Counted from the first letter of the stretch, positions 35,590 through 47,079 are shown. The stretch is DNA of 64,000 nucleotides from Xylona heveae TC161 (GCF_001619985.1 NW_017264195.1:1302001-1366000), one strand, 5' to 3'. Translations and numbers: made by a program. The notes: generated by a model not told the origin, from the sequence alone.

Positions 35590-37797
35590 ATGTCGCCAAT
35601 GGATGAGACCCCAAACGCTCAAGAGCTTCCCAAGGAGCCAATGGTTGTGGATGGCGACAAGAAGGACGAGACCATCTCCCCGTCCGATCGTATAGTTGCT
35701 ACGCATCATGATCGCGCTGTGTGGGAAAAGCGAGAAATTTACGGCCCTCCAGGTATGAGCTTCTCCTACAATTTCATTGTTGACATTCTTGGGGGGTGTG
35801 TGTGTTCATTGTTATTTGCTGACAATTATCTAGGCTTCCGAGGCTTGTTCAGTTCGACCTATGTGGCCTTGTGTGCTATTTCCTGTGCCGTTGGAGGTCT
35901 GCTCTTTGGATACGAGTATGCATATGACGCCTCCCGAATCATCTCTACCTTTAGCTGACGATCCCTTAGCCAAGGTGTCATTTCGATCATCTTGACCGAG
36001 TCTCAGTTTCTCGACCGAATTGGCCGCGTCGCCGACAATGCACCAGGATCAGGTTTCTGGAAAGGATTTCTCACGGCCATGATCGAATTGGGTGCTCTGA
36101 TCGGTATTTAATCCAATGGCATCACGCGAGACCGTCAGGACGGACACGTGCTCACCGAGTCGCTAGGTTCTTTTAATACGGGCTGGATGGCCGACAAGTT
36201 CTCCAGAAAATATACTGTTTTCATTGCAGTCTGCGTCTTTCTTGTCGGTTCGGCACTGCAGACTGGAGCTGTCGATTATGCCATGCTTGTCATCGCCCGA
36301 CTCATTGGAGGCCTTGGAATTGGAACGTACGTCTTTCCTCCATGTTGAGAGATTCGGATCAATATCGCTGACGGAACTTTACCCGCAGTCTGTCCACTGT
36401 CACACCCTTGTATATTTCTGAAATTTCTCCGCCAGAGATTCGAGGCGCGCTTTTGGTCTTGGAAGAACTCTCAATTGTGTCAGGAATTGTCATCGCCTTT
36501 TGGATTACATATGGCACCAGATATATTGCCAGTGAATGGGCTTGGAGACTACCATTTCTCATCCAAATCCTTCCAGGAATGTGAGTTTCTCATCCTCGGA
36601 GCATTTGTTGCATACCCTGGGCGTTCAGTTGACCAACGTACCAGTTTCCTCGTCGTTGCCGTCGTTTTTCTTCCCTTTTCTCCCCGATGGCTTGTCGCAG
36701 AGAAACGCGACACGGATGCTCTGGAAACACTGGCAAAGCTCCGCCAGCAATCCATTTCAGACGCGCGTGTGCAGCAAGAGTGGTATGATATTCGGGCCGA
36801 AGTTGCTTTCCACCAGGAGATTAGCCGCGAACGTTACCCGCGGTTTCAAGACGGCAGCCGGTCGAGTCGTATCAAGTTGGAACTTGCCTCTTGGACCGAT
36901 TGCTTCAAGCGAGGGTGCTGGCGGAGAACACTGGCCGGTACTGGGTTGATGTTTTTCCAACAGGTAAGGACTCCTTCAATCTTTTGGTCATCTCCTCTGC
37001 GACGATTACGGGACGTCTAATCGGCATCACTAGTTTGTGGGAATCAATGCTTTAATCTACTATTCGCCAACACTCTTTCAGACCATGGGTCTCGACTATT
37101 CGATGCAGCTGGTCATGTCTGGTGTGCTTAATATCACACAACTCGTTGGTGTCGCGAGCACTTTGTGGACCATGGACAAGGTTGGCCGTCGGCCTCTTCT
37201 ACTCTGGGGCAGCGTCTTGATGACCATTGCGCACATCATCATTGCCGTGCTTGTGGCCCTGTTCTCGGACAATTGGCCGGTGCATCGGCCAGAAGGCTGG
37301 GCCAGTGTGGCGCTCCTGCTTCTTTACATGCTCGCGTTTGGCGCCAGCTGGGGCCCGGTGGCGTGGGCGATGCCGGCAGAGATCTTCCCCTCCTCGGTGC
37401 GAGCCAAGGGAGTCGCCTTGTCCACGTGCTCCAATTGGCTCAACAACTTTATCATTGTAAGTGCTCCAATGCGATGGCCGGGCATTCTTCACGCAAGCTT
37501 CTGACAATTCGCGCTCCCTTGTAGGGTCTCGTTACACCACAACTGATTCAACACACCAATTATGGCACCTACATCTTCTTTGCCGTCTTTTGTTTGCTCT
37601 CGGGCGTCTTCACCTACTTTTATGTTCCTGAAACCAACGGTCGCACGCTCGAACAAATGGACCATGTCTTCAAGGACCTGGGCAACGAGGAAGAAGAAGC
37701 CCGTCGCCAACGCATCGAAACTCAAATTATGGGACACGAGGCCGCTGGCGCTGTCATTGCTGAAGCGACAGAGCGGTTGAGCAATCACGCCGTTTAA
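35590..37797 (+). CDS. MFS sugar transporter (sugar porter family)
   Basis: A 12-helix plasma-membrane sugar/H+ symporter of the fungal hexose/pentose type. Hallmarks appear after splicing: GGLLFGYDQGVISIIL in helix 1, NTGWMADKFSRKYT between helices 2 and 3, ARLIGGLGIG, PLYISEISPPEIRGALL, FLPFSPRWL after helix 6, QQFVGINALIYYSPT in helix 7, DKVGRRPLLLWG, and the closing PETNGRTLEQMD. Eight exons: 35590-35752, 35834-35915, 35970-36103, 36167-36326, 36389-36580, 36645-36963, 37034-37456 and 37525-37797. All phases close and the product is 581 residues. In-frame stops seen in genomic translation (for example near 36108) fall inside introns. It stands alone at the edge of the gene desert; the sugar it carries cannot be read from sequence. 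Confidence 0.9.
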
Positions 37798-39660
37798 GTT
37801 TTAACGACTCATGACCTCTCTCCCTTTTTACGGCCCGACTGATGTGTTTTTTCAACTATCATGATTCATGTCGACGTGTTATGATTGAGGTGCTGCATTT
37901 TGATATTTTGATATATCCAACATGCAACAATCTCATATGTTGTTCAACACGGATGAGACGCTCCTTTCGGCGCAAGACCAGGCGTAAGATCAGGCGCTAG
38001 GATGATGAAATTTAATTCTTTTCTTTTTGGACTAGTCGATTGGGCTCTGTGGCGATACAGCCCTTTTTTGATGCTCCATCTGTATAATGGACAGTGGATT
38101 TGTTGTGCTGGACTGGGTTTATCGTTTGCAGGAAGCATTTTGTTTGGCACTCAGTGTTGCATCATCCCATTGCATTTGGTCAGAAGCATATAACGTGGCA
38201 TGGTATAGCGTTTGTCGTCGTTCGTTTGGATCTGTTTTGAGGAATCATGGACCGCGCTTAACATTTTTATTATTTTTTCGACTTCTTCGGTATTGGATGG
38301 ATCGGATGAGACTGGATCCATTTAACCCGTCTGTCTGACCTTTACTACACGGCGGATAGACTTTTCTGTTAGTACGATGGGAAAAGTCGGTTCTTCTGGG
38401 CCGTATCCATGGGTGGTATTTTAACTCATTCATTGTACATAATTGTTTCAGGCCGTTAATATTCCACGAGCCTAGATTTACATAATACATAATATAGATG
38501 GTATAATATGATGAGATATAAGGTATGCAATAGATGTATTAGAATGGTTAAATTGATTTATGGCCGAGTCTGGAGGTGGAGTCTCGTAGTGTTGATAAGC
38601 AAGACTACCGATCGACCCCGCGACGCTCCTTGCTCACTTGAGTCAATCGGAGCGGAGCTGGGGCACCTCCGCTTCACCGCCTGCTCGCCCTTTGCAACGC
38701 CAACAACTCACTCAAAACGACACGGTACACGACAGACAAGAGAACAGAAAGACAATACTTGCCGTCGGGTTTGTCGTCCTTTGTCGCTTGAGCCTTCAGT
38801 TGGCGCTCCCGTTCCTGACGACTTCACTGCTCGTTTCTTTGGCCGGTGTCACATTCTCCTCTTGTACGACCTTTCGAATGAGCTAGGAACAGGATAATAG
38901 AATCCGTGGCTATTCTGTCCGCTGCGCATTTTCTATCCAACAGCCAGCTTCGCAAAATACTTTGCCCTTGCAGAGTATAGTCTCTTCTTATTTACTAAAG
39001 ACTAGCGCCAGAATCCCTCCCTTGGAAATCAAGACTTTGTGAATCCTAAGGATCTGAAGCACAGAGACGCAATTCGAATCGGGCGAAACTCTGCAGCGAC
39101 TACTGCAACTTCGAAAGAAGAGCTACACAAGCCGATACGTCACGAAGCGCTCTCCAGGCGCTGATAGTGAGAGCTACGACGGTCCCACAGCACTTGATCT
39201 CACTACGACACTCGTTCTTCGTCGAATACATACTAAACCACTCTCGTTTGCGAGTAGAGTCGATCAACAAGAGGGCCAAACATACTCAATCGAGTTAAAG
39301 CATCAATTAGCCTGGGAAAGTCCAATTCCAAGGCGAACCACAACGACAGAAGGAATCAATAACAAACAATCTGAGCTTCGAATTTCGAGGCCGATACCAA
39401 GGAAGCCCCTCGGGTTGGTTACAATTCCCGAGACGTGTCGTCAGATATACTGCATCTTTGAGCGCGCAACTGTGGCTTAGACCTTTTCTTTCGTGGGAAC
39501 TGCACTTCTCGTTGCCTTCTTAACAATAGCGACAAAAGATTTGCACTTGGCGCATACGAGTGCATCACATAATCAAGCAAGCAGTGCGTCTGTGTTTTCA
39601 TCTTGGATCATCTCACACGCGTCATTTGCAAGAGCGTTTGGTTCTAGAATCGACTTCACC
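37798..39660. promoter_or_regulatory. intergenic region, sugar transporter 3' flank and Pkr1 leader
   Basis: About 1.9 kb between two plus-strand genes. AT-rich to about 38500, then more balanced. Frames at 38508-38897 and 38638-38886 overlap in different phases and have no domain. The Pkr1 frame stays open upstream to 39493, but homology begins at 39661. Confidence 0.5.
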
Positions 39661-40278
39661 ATGGCATCCTTTCTTACGGACCTGTGGACCTCCATCTTCA
39701 CTCCCGGGCCAACGCCTACTCTTCTCGTGGCCACCAATGCAACTTTTGCTGCCCTGCAATCTCTCCTCCTCGTACTCCTCATCTCAACATACAGCATCCA
39801 TTTTCTGGTTTTATCCTTTCTATCCGGGGGTCTGTGGTGGGCTATTAATTGGTTTGCTGCAGAGCTCAGGGCCGCAAATCAAAAGGAGGAGGAAGCACAG
39901 CGGCTGAGAGACTTACGGAGACAAAGGTCTGGAGGGAACAACGGTGCAGATAATGGCGAAGCGGATGATGAAACTGAGAACGATACAGAAGTTGAAGCCG
40001 CTGCGAAAAAGGACACAGTCGCTGCTAAAAGTGGCTCCCGTGAAGATACCCCACTCCCGGCCTCTACAGTAGCAGCGCCAAGTTCTGAAGGAGCTGACGA
40101 GCCTGTGCGGGTCGACCCCGGCTCTGTCTCTAGCTCAGGATTCCTCTCGGCGTCATTAGATGAAGCAAATCTCAACGCGCTCCGAAAGCGGTTCAGCATC
40201 GGGGATCGCTCTGGCGGCGAGTTTAGCACTGATAGCGAGTGGGAGAAGGTGGAGGGTGAGAATGATAGAGAGAGGTAG
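39661..40278 (+). CDS. pkr1: V-ATPase assembly factor Pkr1
   Basis: Pkr1 is a small ER membrane protein needed for assembly of the V-ATPase Vo sector. The N-terminus ASFLTDLWTSIFTPGPTPTL matches the family signature, followed by two membrane segments (about residues 28-42 and 46-66, ending in GGLWWAINWFAAEL). The remaining 135 residues are acidic, Ser-rich and probably cytosolic and disordered, longer than the yeast tail. I chose the ATG at 39661 (205 residues) because the family signature begins right there and the context CACCATGG is strong; the frame is open further upstream to 39493 but that part shows no similarity. No intron. Confidence 0.88.
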   Translation: MASFLTDLWTSIFTPGPTPTLLVATNATFAALQSLLLVLLISTYSIHFLVLSFLSGGLWWAINWFAAELRAANQKEEEAQRLRDLRRQRSGGNNGADNGEADDETENDTEVEAAAKKDTVAAKSGSREDTPLPASTVAAPSSEGADEPVRVDPGSVSSSGFLSASLDEANLNALRKRFSIGDRSGGEFSTDSEWEKVEGENDRER

Positions 40279-41282
40279 ACTAGATTGACTCTGTTCTTGA
40301 TACCCGTCTGACCTTGCACACCCTTGCCTGTTGATTACGGTTATATGCTATTGGTAAGATCTTTACGTATTGATATCATTGACAAGTAATATCCTGCTCG
40401 TGATATGGAGACTATCAATTTATCATATTGTGATACATATTACGATTACTATGTCTAGCTACAACGAATGGAGTGCCATAACATTGTTTTTGTATCATCG
40501 TATCGTATTGAAGGACCTAGGGACGTATGATATGCTGCAATCACCACCAAGAAATAAATACGCAGGCAATCCAGAAGATGAATAACCTTTAAACGTGATA
40601 TATAATTTTCCTGAAAGAATAATTCTCTTGATTTCATCCTTATACTAACTTCCTGATCCTAGCCCTGATGTTGTTGCTCATGTTTGCTGTCTGGTACTGG
40701 TCCACGGTGCACGGAACAAACCCATCAAACTAGCCGCATACGGCAATCGTCACACCTCTGCTTTCCATCGCTCAAGTTCACCAACCGCGAACTGCTCATA
40801 ATTCTACGACTTTGAGCTCATCACCATCATCACCGTCTCCATTGGCTGGTGTATTTGAGAGAACTTACTCGGTCGCACGAATTGCATCGAAATCGGTCGC
40901 TTCATCCAGCGCTGCAGTTCAAGTTCAGCAATCGTTACTTCCAAACGACTGAAGTGAAACTTTACCAGAGCTCAAGCTCGTACAATTGCGCGCTGCAACG
41001 TCCACTTGCAGAATACCCGCTTCGTCATAAGCGCTTGAGTCAAATTCATCAACTTGCAGACCTCGAAAATTCTCAGTCCTCTGTCAATCCCTCGCCGGAC
41101 CTTTTGGACAAGAAACCGTCTGCGGACTTAACCACCTCGTTCGTGGATTCAAACGCGACTTTTGATATAGCGAGAGAAGAGACAAGGAAAAACCGAAAGC
41201 ACAGCATAAGAAAATACCCGTATCGCCCGCGGAAACAAATTCTCCGAAAAACCGTTTTCAAAGTTTAAAGACATACGTCAAG
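40279..41282. promoter_or_regulatory. intergenic region and SmD1 leader
   Basis: One kilobase upstream of the SmD1 start. A frame at 40849-41268 ends 14 bases before the SmD1 ATG, but its composition is unremarkable and no domain is visible, so it is taken as leader or promoter sequence. Confidence 0.45.
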
Positions 41283-42339
41283 ATGAAGCTCGTTAGGTAT
41301 GTCGTAGCGCTGTTTCAACGGAAAATATCACATTATACCTTGATTGGAGTATATTCTGGGGGCATTCTGAGGCAGAGTGTTGTTGCGCGGGGCTTGTGGG
41401 TTTCTGGCCTGGGTCTATGTCGATGCGTGTACAGGTTGAGTGAATGGAGTATGACGGAGGCACTGGGGGATGGGCTCTACAACCAGTCCAGAGTGCAGTA
41501 CAAGAGCGCAATAGATGCAGACTTGAAGGAGCGTATTAGCCGGAGCAAGCAAAGGCTGAGCTGCCCTGGTCATGAGCACTTGAGTCTGATGACATTCAAG
41601 TCTACACTGCTGGGTGGGAATTACTCGCAGCTTGATTCTAGGATGCGCGTCTAGCTTTGGTGTACTCGCTCTGGATTGCTGGTCCACGTTTACTTGGAAA
41701 TCAAGATTCGAGGCCTTCTTGACTCTGGACTTACTCAGTCATTTCCACGCCTGTGCCATTCTGCCGCTCGAGACTACTCCCGCTCTTTCTCTTCTGCTCA
41801 CTTGCACTTCTCTCGAACCTACTTGAACACTGCTCAACGGAACAACCATTGCTAACGATATGTTGTTTCTTGCAGATTTCTCATGAAATGCGCCAACGAG
41901 ACGGTGACTATTGAATTGAAGAATGGTTAGTCTTCCCCCTATCACTCTTTCCCTGAAAACCCGCTGTATTGGCTCCTCTCCTCCCTGCCCACAGCTAACA
42001 TGTCCTCTCGTAGGAACCATTCTTCACGGCACCATCGCCTCGGTCACCCCTCAGATGAACACTGCCCTGCGTGCCGTCAAAATGACACCCAAGGGTCGCG
42101 ACCCCATCTCGCTCGACACCATCAACGTCCGCGGCTCCACCATCCGGTACTATATACTACCGGACTCGCTCCCTCTCGATACGCTGCTTATCGACGACGC
42201 GCCCAAGCCTAAGAACAAGGCGCGCAAAGAAGCCGAGCGAGGCGGCGGCGGCGTCGGCGGCGGCCCCCGTGGCGGTCGGGGCGGACCTCGTGGTCGCGGA
42301 AGAGGCAGAGGACGAGGACGCGGTGGAAGAGGATTCTAA
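41283..42339 (+). CDS. smd1: core snRNP protein Sm D1
   Basis: SmD1 is one of seven proteins in the Sm ring around the U-rich site of spliceosomal snRNAs in the nucleus. The 129-residue product starts [20 protein letters not shown], goes on [17 protein letters not shown] (Sm1 motif) and has [20 protein letters not shown] (Sm2). The C-terminus is a run of Arg-Gly repeats, the target of symmetric dimethylation in Sm proteins. Exons are 41283-41296, 41876-41925 and 42014-42339. The first coding exon is only 14 bases and is followed by a 579-base intron, by far the longest in this window. Phases fit exactly (AG|A and AAT G|GA). Confidence 0.95.
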
Positions 42340-43676
42340 GCCTGTTACTTTTCAACTCCTTGATTGATGTTGCTGTACCCCTTTTCCTTTTTATCACATC
42401 TCTTTATCACACCTTTTCACCTTTCCATCTCCGCCGTATCGCATCATCCTCACCCCTCACTTCCCTTGGCTCCAGGAATTCCTTCTGGCTTGTTCGCTTT
42501 TCGCCTCGTCGAGCGACTAGTTTATCTACGTCATTTCTCTTTCCTCCATTTTCATTTTTTTCTTTGTCTTTTCCTTCTCTTTTTTTTTTTTTTCTTTTTG
42601 TCTAGAAAATAAGTGGAATTATTTTCCTCTTATCGCTTCAAAATTTCTTTTTATCTATTAGTGCCTCCCCTTTTCGCCCCGTGTCCGAGGCAAGTTTGTC
42701 ACTCTCGCTTCAAGACTATCTATGGCGAGAAAATTTGTGAGAAGAGAAAAAGAAATAGGAAAGATGGAAAAAAGCGAGATCAGGGTTTTGTATTGTATTC
42801 TAGAATTCTTCTCTTCTTCTTTCTCTTTTTTAAATAAAATCTGTTCATTGTGTTTATCATCGTTCACTAGTGTATCTCAGAGATGACTAAACAGGGTTGT
42901 GTAGTTAAGGTATGTTTGCATTTGATTTTGTTTCTGGATTTGGATTTCTTGCTTTTAGCCTCTACTGGTATAGCGTTTCTGCTCTCTTTGCGACCATGAG
43001 GTGCTTCCATTTCTACTTCCTATGTCTGTCTCGTGGGCCTGTCTCTCTTATGGCGGACTTCGATATGACTCCTATGTCTGCGTGTACGTCTGTGTGCGCG
43101 TGCAGTCCGCGTCACATTCACGGCCACTCTAACACTCCCGGTTGTCCATAAGTAGCAAGATAATATACCGCGCTTATGTCGTAGTCTCGTAGTCTCGTAG
43201 TCTCGTAGAGCTTAGAATCCGGGTTCGCCACTGACTGACCGCCTGACTGACCGACTGACTGACTGACTGACTGACTGACAGGTGTTTTGGGTATCGGGTC
43301 TTGGGGTATCAAATTAAGGGTATACTGATATTTGGTGTTTCAGTTACCCCACGTTGTACGATTTGTACATAATCCTTGGTAATATTGTATCGGCGCGGCT
43401 GCGGAAGGACGGAAATAGGGAATAAGACGAAAAGGGGGGCGTTGTAGCGTCTGTCTAGGTAGCTAGATCCCTAATGTCCCATGTTTTCCGTTGCAAGGGC
43501 GTATTGCGTATTGCGTATTGTGTTTTGGGTGTGTGATGGAGGACTGAGACAGGAAACGGGAAAGGTCCCTTTTCGATCTCTAATGATGATGAGACGAAAG
43601 GATGTCTGGCCGAGATGAGCCGTAAAAAGGTACATGAGGCACATAGAGGAATAAATCAAACGGCTCCTTGACTCAG
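42340..43676. other. intergenic region between convergent genes
   Basis: 3' flanks of SmD1 (+) and Mtq2 (-). Contains a T-rich stretch at 42545-42600 and two tandem arrays near 43181-43280. No supported gene. Confidence 0.5.
43181..43280. repeat. two adjacent short tandem arrays
   Basis: Three and a half copies of GTAGTCTC lie at 43181-43208, followed at 43230-43280 by an ACTG tetranucleotide array whose first half has interruptions. A further three copies of GCGTATT lie near 43499-43519. Confidence 0.85.
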
Positions 43677-44507
43677 TCAAGGCCGCCATATCCTCACAAT
43701 CTGCAGCCGCTCCCACCCCGCAGTCTTGCCGCTAGTCGCAACCGTCTCCGCCGCCCAGCCATTTCCCCACGCGCGGATGCGCGCCTTGACGTCTTCTGGC
43801 CTATTCTGTGCGCAGAGCAAGAGATACGCGACGCCGCGCTCCGGATGAAGAATCGTGGGGATCTGCTCGAGCAGGCGGTCAGTCGTTTCCATTCCATCAG
43901 CGCCGCCCGCGTAGGAGAGCGACAAGAGGTACGAGTCGCGCTCGAAGATACTGTGCGAGCTGACGCCCTGGTTGGAGCCTGCTGATGTGTCGATGGAGTG
44001 CGTGCTAGGCAGGATGGGTAGTTCTTCGGTCGGTACGTAGGGCGGGTTGAATATCAGCATGTCGATTTCGCCGGGGCGTATGGCGGATGTGAGATCGGAG
44101 AGGACGGGGGAGAGGAATGCGGCTGATGAGGCGGGAGCAGCGGAAGTAGTAGGGGTTTGAGTGTCGGAGTCGCAAACGTCCTTGATTGCTGTCTGGACGG
44201 TGCGTTGTGCGGCCTCGCATGCGAAACGGTTGACGTCTGTCGCGAGTGTGAGGACGTTTGTATGCCCGAATATCGTCTTGGCGTGGGCGGTCACGAATGC
44301 GAGGACCACGCCGGAGCCTGTGCCGACTTCTACGACAAGTGGCGCGGGTGTTGCTGCTCCTGATGAAGCTGTAGCCGCAGGAAAACGGTGCTGGAGAAAA
44401 GCGGTCTCGCTGGGCGCGGAGAGGGCGTCGAGAAGGAGAAAGGAGTCTTCGGCGGGTTCGTACACATTGTCGAATGAAACGTGAGACGTTGATGGCGTAG
44501 GTAGCAT
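43677..44507 (-). CDS. mtq2: eRF1 glutamine methyltransferase Mtq2 (HemK2)
   Basis: Mtq2, with its zinc-finger partner Trm112, methylates the Gln of the GGQ motif in release factor eRF1 using S-adenosylmethionine, in the cytosol and nucleus. The 276-residue intronless product shows VYEPAEDSFLLLDAL at about 15-29, the SAM-binding motif VEVGTGSG at 59-66, and the catalytic NPPY at 154-157 in the block DMLIFNPPYVPTEELP. Length matches the family apart from an Ala/Ser/Thr-rich loop at about 115-132. It is divergent from the SDH assembly factor gene, with 284 bases between the two start codons. Confidence 0.93.
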   Translation of the reverse strand: MLPTPSTSHVSFDNVYEPAEDSFLLLDALSAPSETAFLQHRFPAATASSGAATPAPLVVEVGTGSGVVLAFVTAHAKTIFGHTNVLTLATDVNRFACEAAQRTVQTAIKDVCDSDTQTPTTSAAPASSAAFLSPVLSDLTSAIRPGEIDMLIFNPPYVPTEELPILPSTHSIDTSAGSNQGVSSHSIFERDSYLLSLSYAGGADGMETTDRLLEQIPTILHPERGVAYLLLCAQNRPEDVKARIRAWGNGWAAETVATSGKTAGWERLQIVRIWRP

Positions 44508-44791
44508 TGTCTTGAGTTCCTGTCCCAGAGTCTGCTACTATCTGACCGACAATTGTGTCTCCTGTGTCTCAATTGACTGTGATTATTGTTTCTTGGTGGT
44601 TGGTTTGTTTTCATTTGGGCCCTTTTTTTGTGAAATTCGCGGGAACAGATAATATGACGGAGATTGCCGCAGATAGCGCTCCCGCTTCACCGCAGCACGA
44701 GAACCAATTAATGAAGCTAATGACATTGTGTTGTTGGATATTATCTGAGGGTAACAACTGACGGTTCCGACCAAACATTTCAGAAATCACA
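44508..44791. promoter_or_regulatory. shared divergent promoter region of mtq2 and sdhaf3
   Basis: Only 284 bases separate the start codons of two divergently transcribed genes, so their promoters must overlap or abut. No TATA box or named site is convincing. Confidence 0.6.
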
Positions 44792-45348
44792 ATGAGATTA
44801 AGTCCCAGACTGCTTCTGGCAACGCCCACCCCGGCCGGAGTGAGCGCGGGTATCAAGGCGGCCCCAATGGCGCTGCTCCCGCCCATCCCGCTGTACCGCC
44901 GCTTGCTCCGCGCTCATCGGCACAAGTTACCGCCAGAGATGCGCCTGCTGGGAGACCAGTACGTGAAGAGCGAGTTCCGAGCACATCGCAGTGTGGATAA
45001 TCCGGTGCATATTGTATGTTTTATTGATCTCTTGGAGAAGTGAGCCAATTGAGAGGATTTGGGAGCTAACGCGGTGATGTGTGAGTAGATTGGTTTCTTG
45101 ACGGAGTGGCAGCTCTACGCCCAGCAGCTTGAAGGCGAGGCATGGAAGGATGACAAGCTAGATAAGGCCAAGATTGATAAAATGAGCGGTATGCATGCGT
45201 TGATTCATTGCTGGTTTGTTTCGTGTCAGCAAGCACAGCAAAAGGATTGTTTGCTAATGGTTGTGTAAATACAGATCAACAGCTCGGTCAGCTATATGAA
45301 CTCATGCAATCGATTCGCGATCCGGATACAGGGAAGTCTGGTTCGTGA
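44792..45348 (+). CDS. sdh7: succinate dehydrogenase assembly factor 3 (Acn9/Sdh7, LYR protein)
   Basis: This mitochondrial matrix LYR protein helps mature the iron-sulfur subunit Sdh2 of complex II. The 131-residue product has a basic targeting N-terminus, then LYRRLLRAHR with the LYR motif at residues 34-36, LPPEMRLLGDQYVKSEFRAH, and HIIGFLTEWQLYAQ spanning the first splice junction. Exons are 44792-45013, 45089-45188 and 45275-45348. The stop lies in the first copy of a 13-base direct duplication (unit AGTCTGGTTCGTG, about 45336-45361), so the last residues Ser-Gly-Ser are in a recently duplicated stretch. Confidence 0.92.
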
Positions 45349-45756
45349 GTCTGGTTCGTGAGTTTGTCTCGTCTTTGAAACAAATTTGAAAGAAATAGAC
45401 GTCGTTTGCTGGTATCGCTGCCGCCAAGGCAATTGTGGAGATCAGTACCGTGTGTCGAATTGGATAAAAGTACATGTATAGATACCTATTCATCTGGGGA
45501 TTTAATTATGTGGGTGTTTGGCGGCATTGGCTTGATAGAGGTTCGTTTTCAGGTACATATTATTCACAAAGGACTGTTTTACAGAAATATATATTGGTTG
45601 TCCTTGCAAGTGGAAGACCCGAAATACGGAGCTGGGAGTCTTGATTTCATTTCAATTGCAGAAAATATTTTGATCGCCCCAGGAGTTCGGGATCAACATA
45701 TTCTGTCACTCGTCGATAGTCTTTCGTGGAGAAAGCAATATACAAGACTGCTCAAT
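45349..45756. other. intergenic region upstream of the Cys-rich protein gene
   Basis: About 400 bases between two plus-strand genes. A frame is open from 45406 into the downstream gene, but its translation up to 45756 has no family features. Likely promoter and leader. Confidence 0.5.
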
Positions 45757-46065
45757 ATGTGCGAGGTGAAATTCTACAAATCGGAAGAATGCGGTCATGA
45801 ATGGGCTATTCTCTCTGAGCCTTGCAAGGAGGGCCGCGACTTGCTCAACTGTCCGACAGTCCAGAACAAGTGTCGAAAGATACGGCCACCACGAGGCCCT
45901 CCTACGGCTGCTTCCTGCAAAGAGTGTCCATTGCATGGCTTACAAGGAGATTATGACATGAAAAACACCAGAATGGTCAAAAAAACGCGGACAGGCTATC
46001 GAATCGGGTTTGGTCCGGGCAAGCGCCAGCCAGGCACAGACTTTGTCTGCTGTGTCATTCAGTGA
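45757..46065 (+). CDS. small Cys-rich protein with C-terminal CaaX box
   Basis: A 102-residue hypothetical protein without intron. It begins MCEVKFYKSEECGHEWAILS and has ten Cys, at 2, 12, 23, 32, 39, 54, 57, 98 and 99 plus His at 14 and 60 (nine clearly placed Cys by my count). The spacing resembles small fungal proteins with a CxxxxxxxxxCGHxW start, probably zinc-binding. The C-terminus is CCVIQ: C99-V-I-Q fits a CaaX box, and Gln at the last position favours farnesylation; the preceding Cys could be palmitoylated. The 15-residue stretch before it is basic. The start at 45757 is chosen because conserved-looking sequence begins there, although the frame is open from 45406 (219 codons). Function is unknown; membrane association is inferred. 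Confidence 0.6.
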   Translation: MCEVKFYKSEECGHEWAILSEPCKEGRDLLNCPTVQNKCRKIRPPRGPPTAASCKECPLHGLQGDYDMKNTRMVKKTRTGYRIGFGPGKRQPGTDFVCCVIQ

Positions 46066-47079
46066 TGCTTGACATGGACCATGTTTCGTATTAATGGAGC
46101 TTTGAAGAGCTCCTGGTAGCTTGCATCGCCTGGGGCATTGAGCTAGTCTGATATCGACGTGACTGCGATCAATAGAGCAGCCACTCAGCATGATAAGACC
46201 TTTTTCCTCTATGCTACGGTATCAGGTTTACACGACATCTTTGCGTTATCACTTACACTGACTCTTTGATTACGCGACGATCATGCAATTGCACGTTGGC
46301 TTGGCTGGCTTGTCAAGCAACGACTAATCTCCCCCGAGTACAATCACGCATACACCTACCAAATGTATCTGGAACAGATATTCGAGCTATTTGCAATGGC
46401 GCGAGATATCCTTTTTCTCCGGTAACGGCCGAATAATAATGGGTTTACCTGATTCCGTTTGATCCGGTTGTGATTGAGATTCTCATCGAGTTACGTGCTT
46501 GATGGTGGTTAAACTGTCGACCTGGGGCCCGTCACGCAATCGTCTCCTCCAACGATGCAACCACCACCAAGATAGCAATGTAAACACCACAAGAGCGCAG
46601 TAATCAACCAACCAATCAATCCCTGCCAATCATTTCTCGGCACTCACTCTAAACATGATCAGATCTTCATCCGGACTATCACCATGTGCGCAATCTGTAA
46701 GTTACCCCGCTCTTTTTTCGAGCACCACCATTATCAATACCTTACGGAGTATGGCTGATACAGGTGCCTCGATAGGCCGGGAGTGGTGCAATTGTAGCTT
46801 TGTTGCGCAATATCCTTGCTTGTTGACATTTTCGGTACATTTGCTCCGATAGCACGTTTTCTGACTTTCGCTGTTTCAATGCTTCCATTTAAATGCCTGC
46901 CCTTTCCCTTTCTTTTGTTCTTTTGCTTTTTTGTTGTACATTCCATATTACTTGCTTCTGATTTTCAAGGCTAAAAAGAAAGCTCATTCAATTCAATCCA
47001 ATTGATATCTTATTACTTTGATACTTTATTGCCTTTTCCCTGGAGCTATCTTAGCTATACAGCTACCCAGCTACAAAAC
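46066..47079. promoter_or_regulatory. intergenic region upstream of the dioxygenase gene
   Basis: One kilobase between two plus-strand genes. The last 220 bases are T-rich and AT-rich and look like a leader. No supported frame or RNA. Confidence 0.5.

Noticed and set aside
36104-36166. in-frame stop suggesting a broken sugar transporter gene
   Set aside because: It lies in a 63-base intron with GT/AG ends; splicing gives the conserved LGALIGSFNTGWMADK join.
38508-38897. overlapping frames of 129 and 82 codons upstream of pkr1
   Set aside because: Two phases over the same bases with no domain and no start context.
40849-41268. 139-codon frame just before SmD1
   Set aside because: No family resemblance, and it lies in the expected promoter and leader of SmD1.
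41580-41700. possible C/D snoRNA in the first SmD1 intron (TGATGA near 41588)
   Set aside because: The box C match is imperfect and no CTGA box D with a closing stem lies at a suitable distance.
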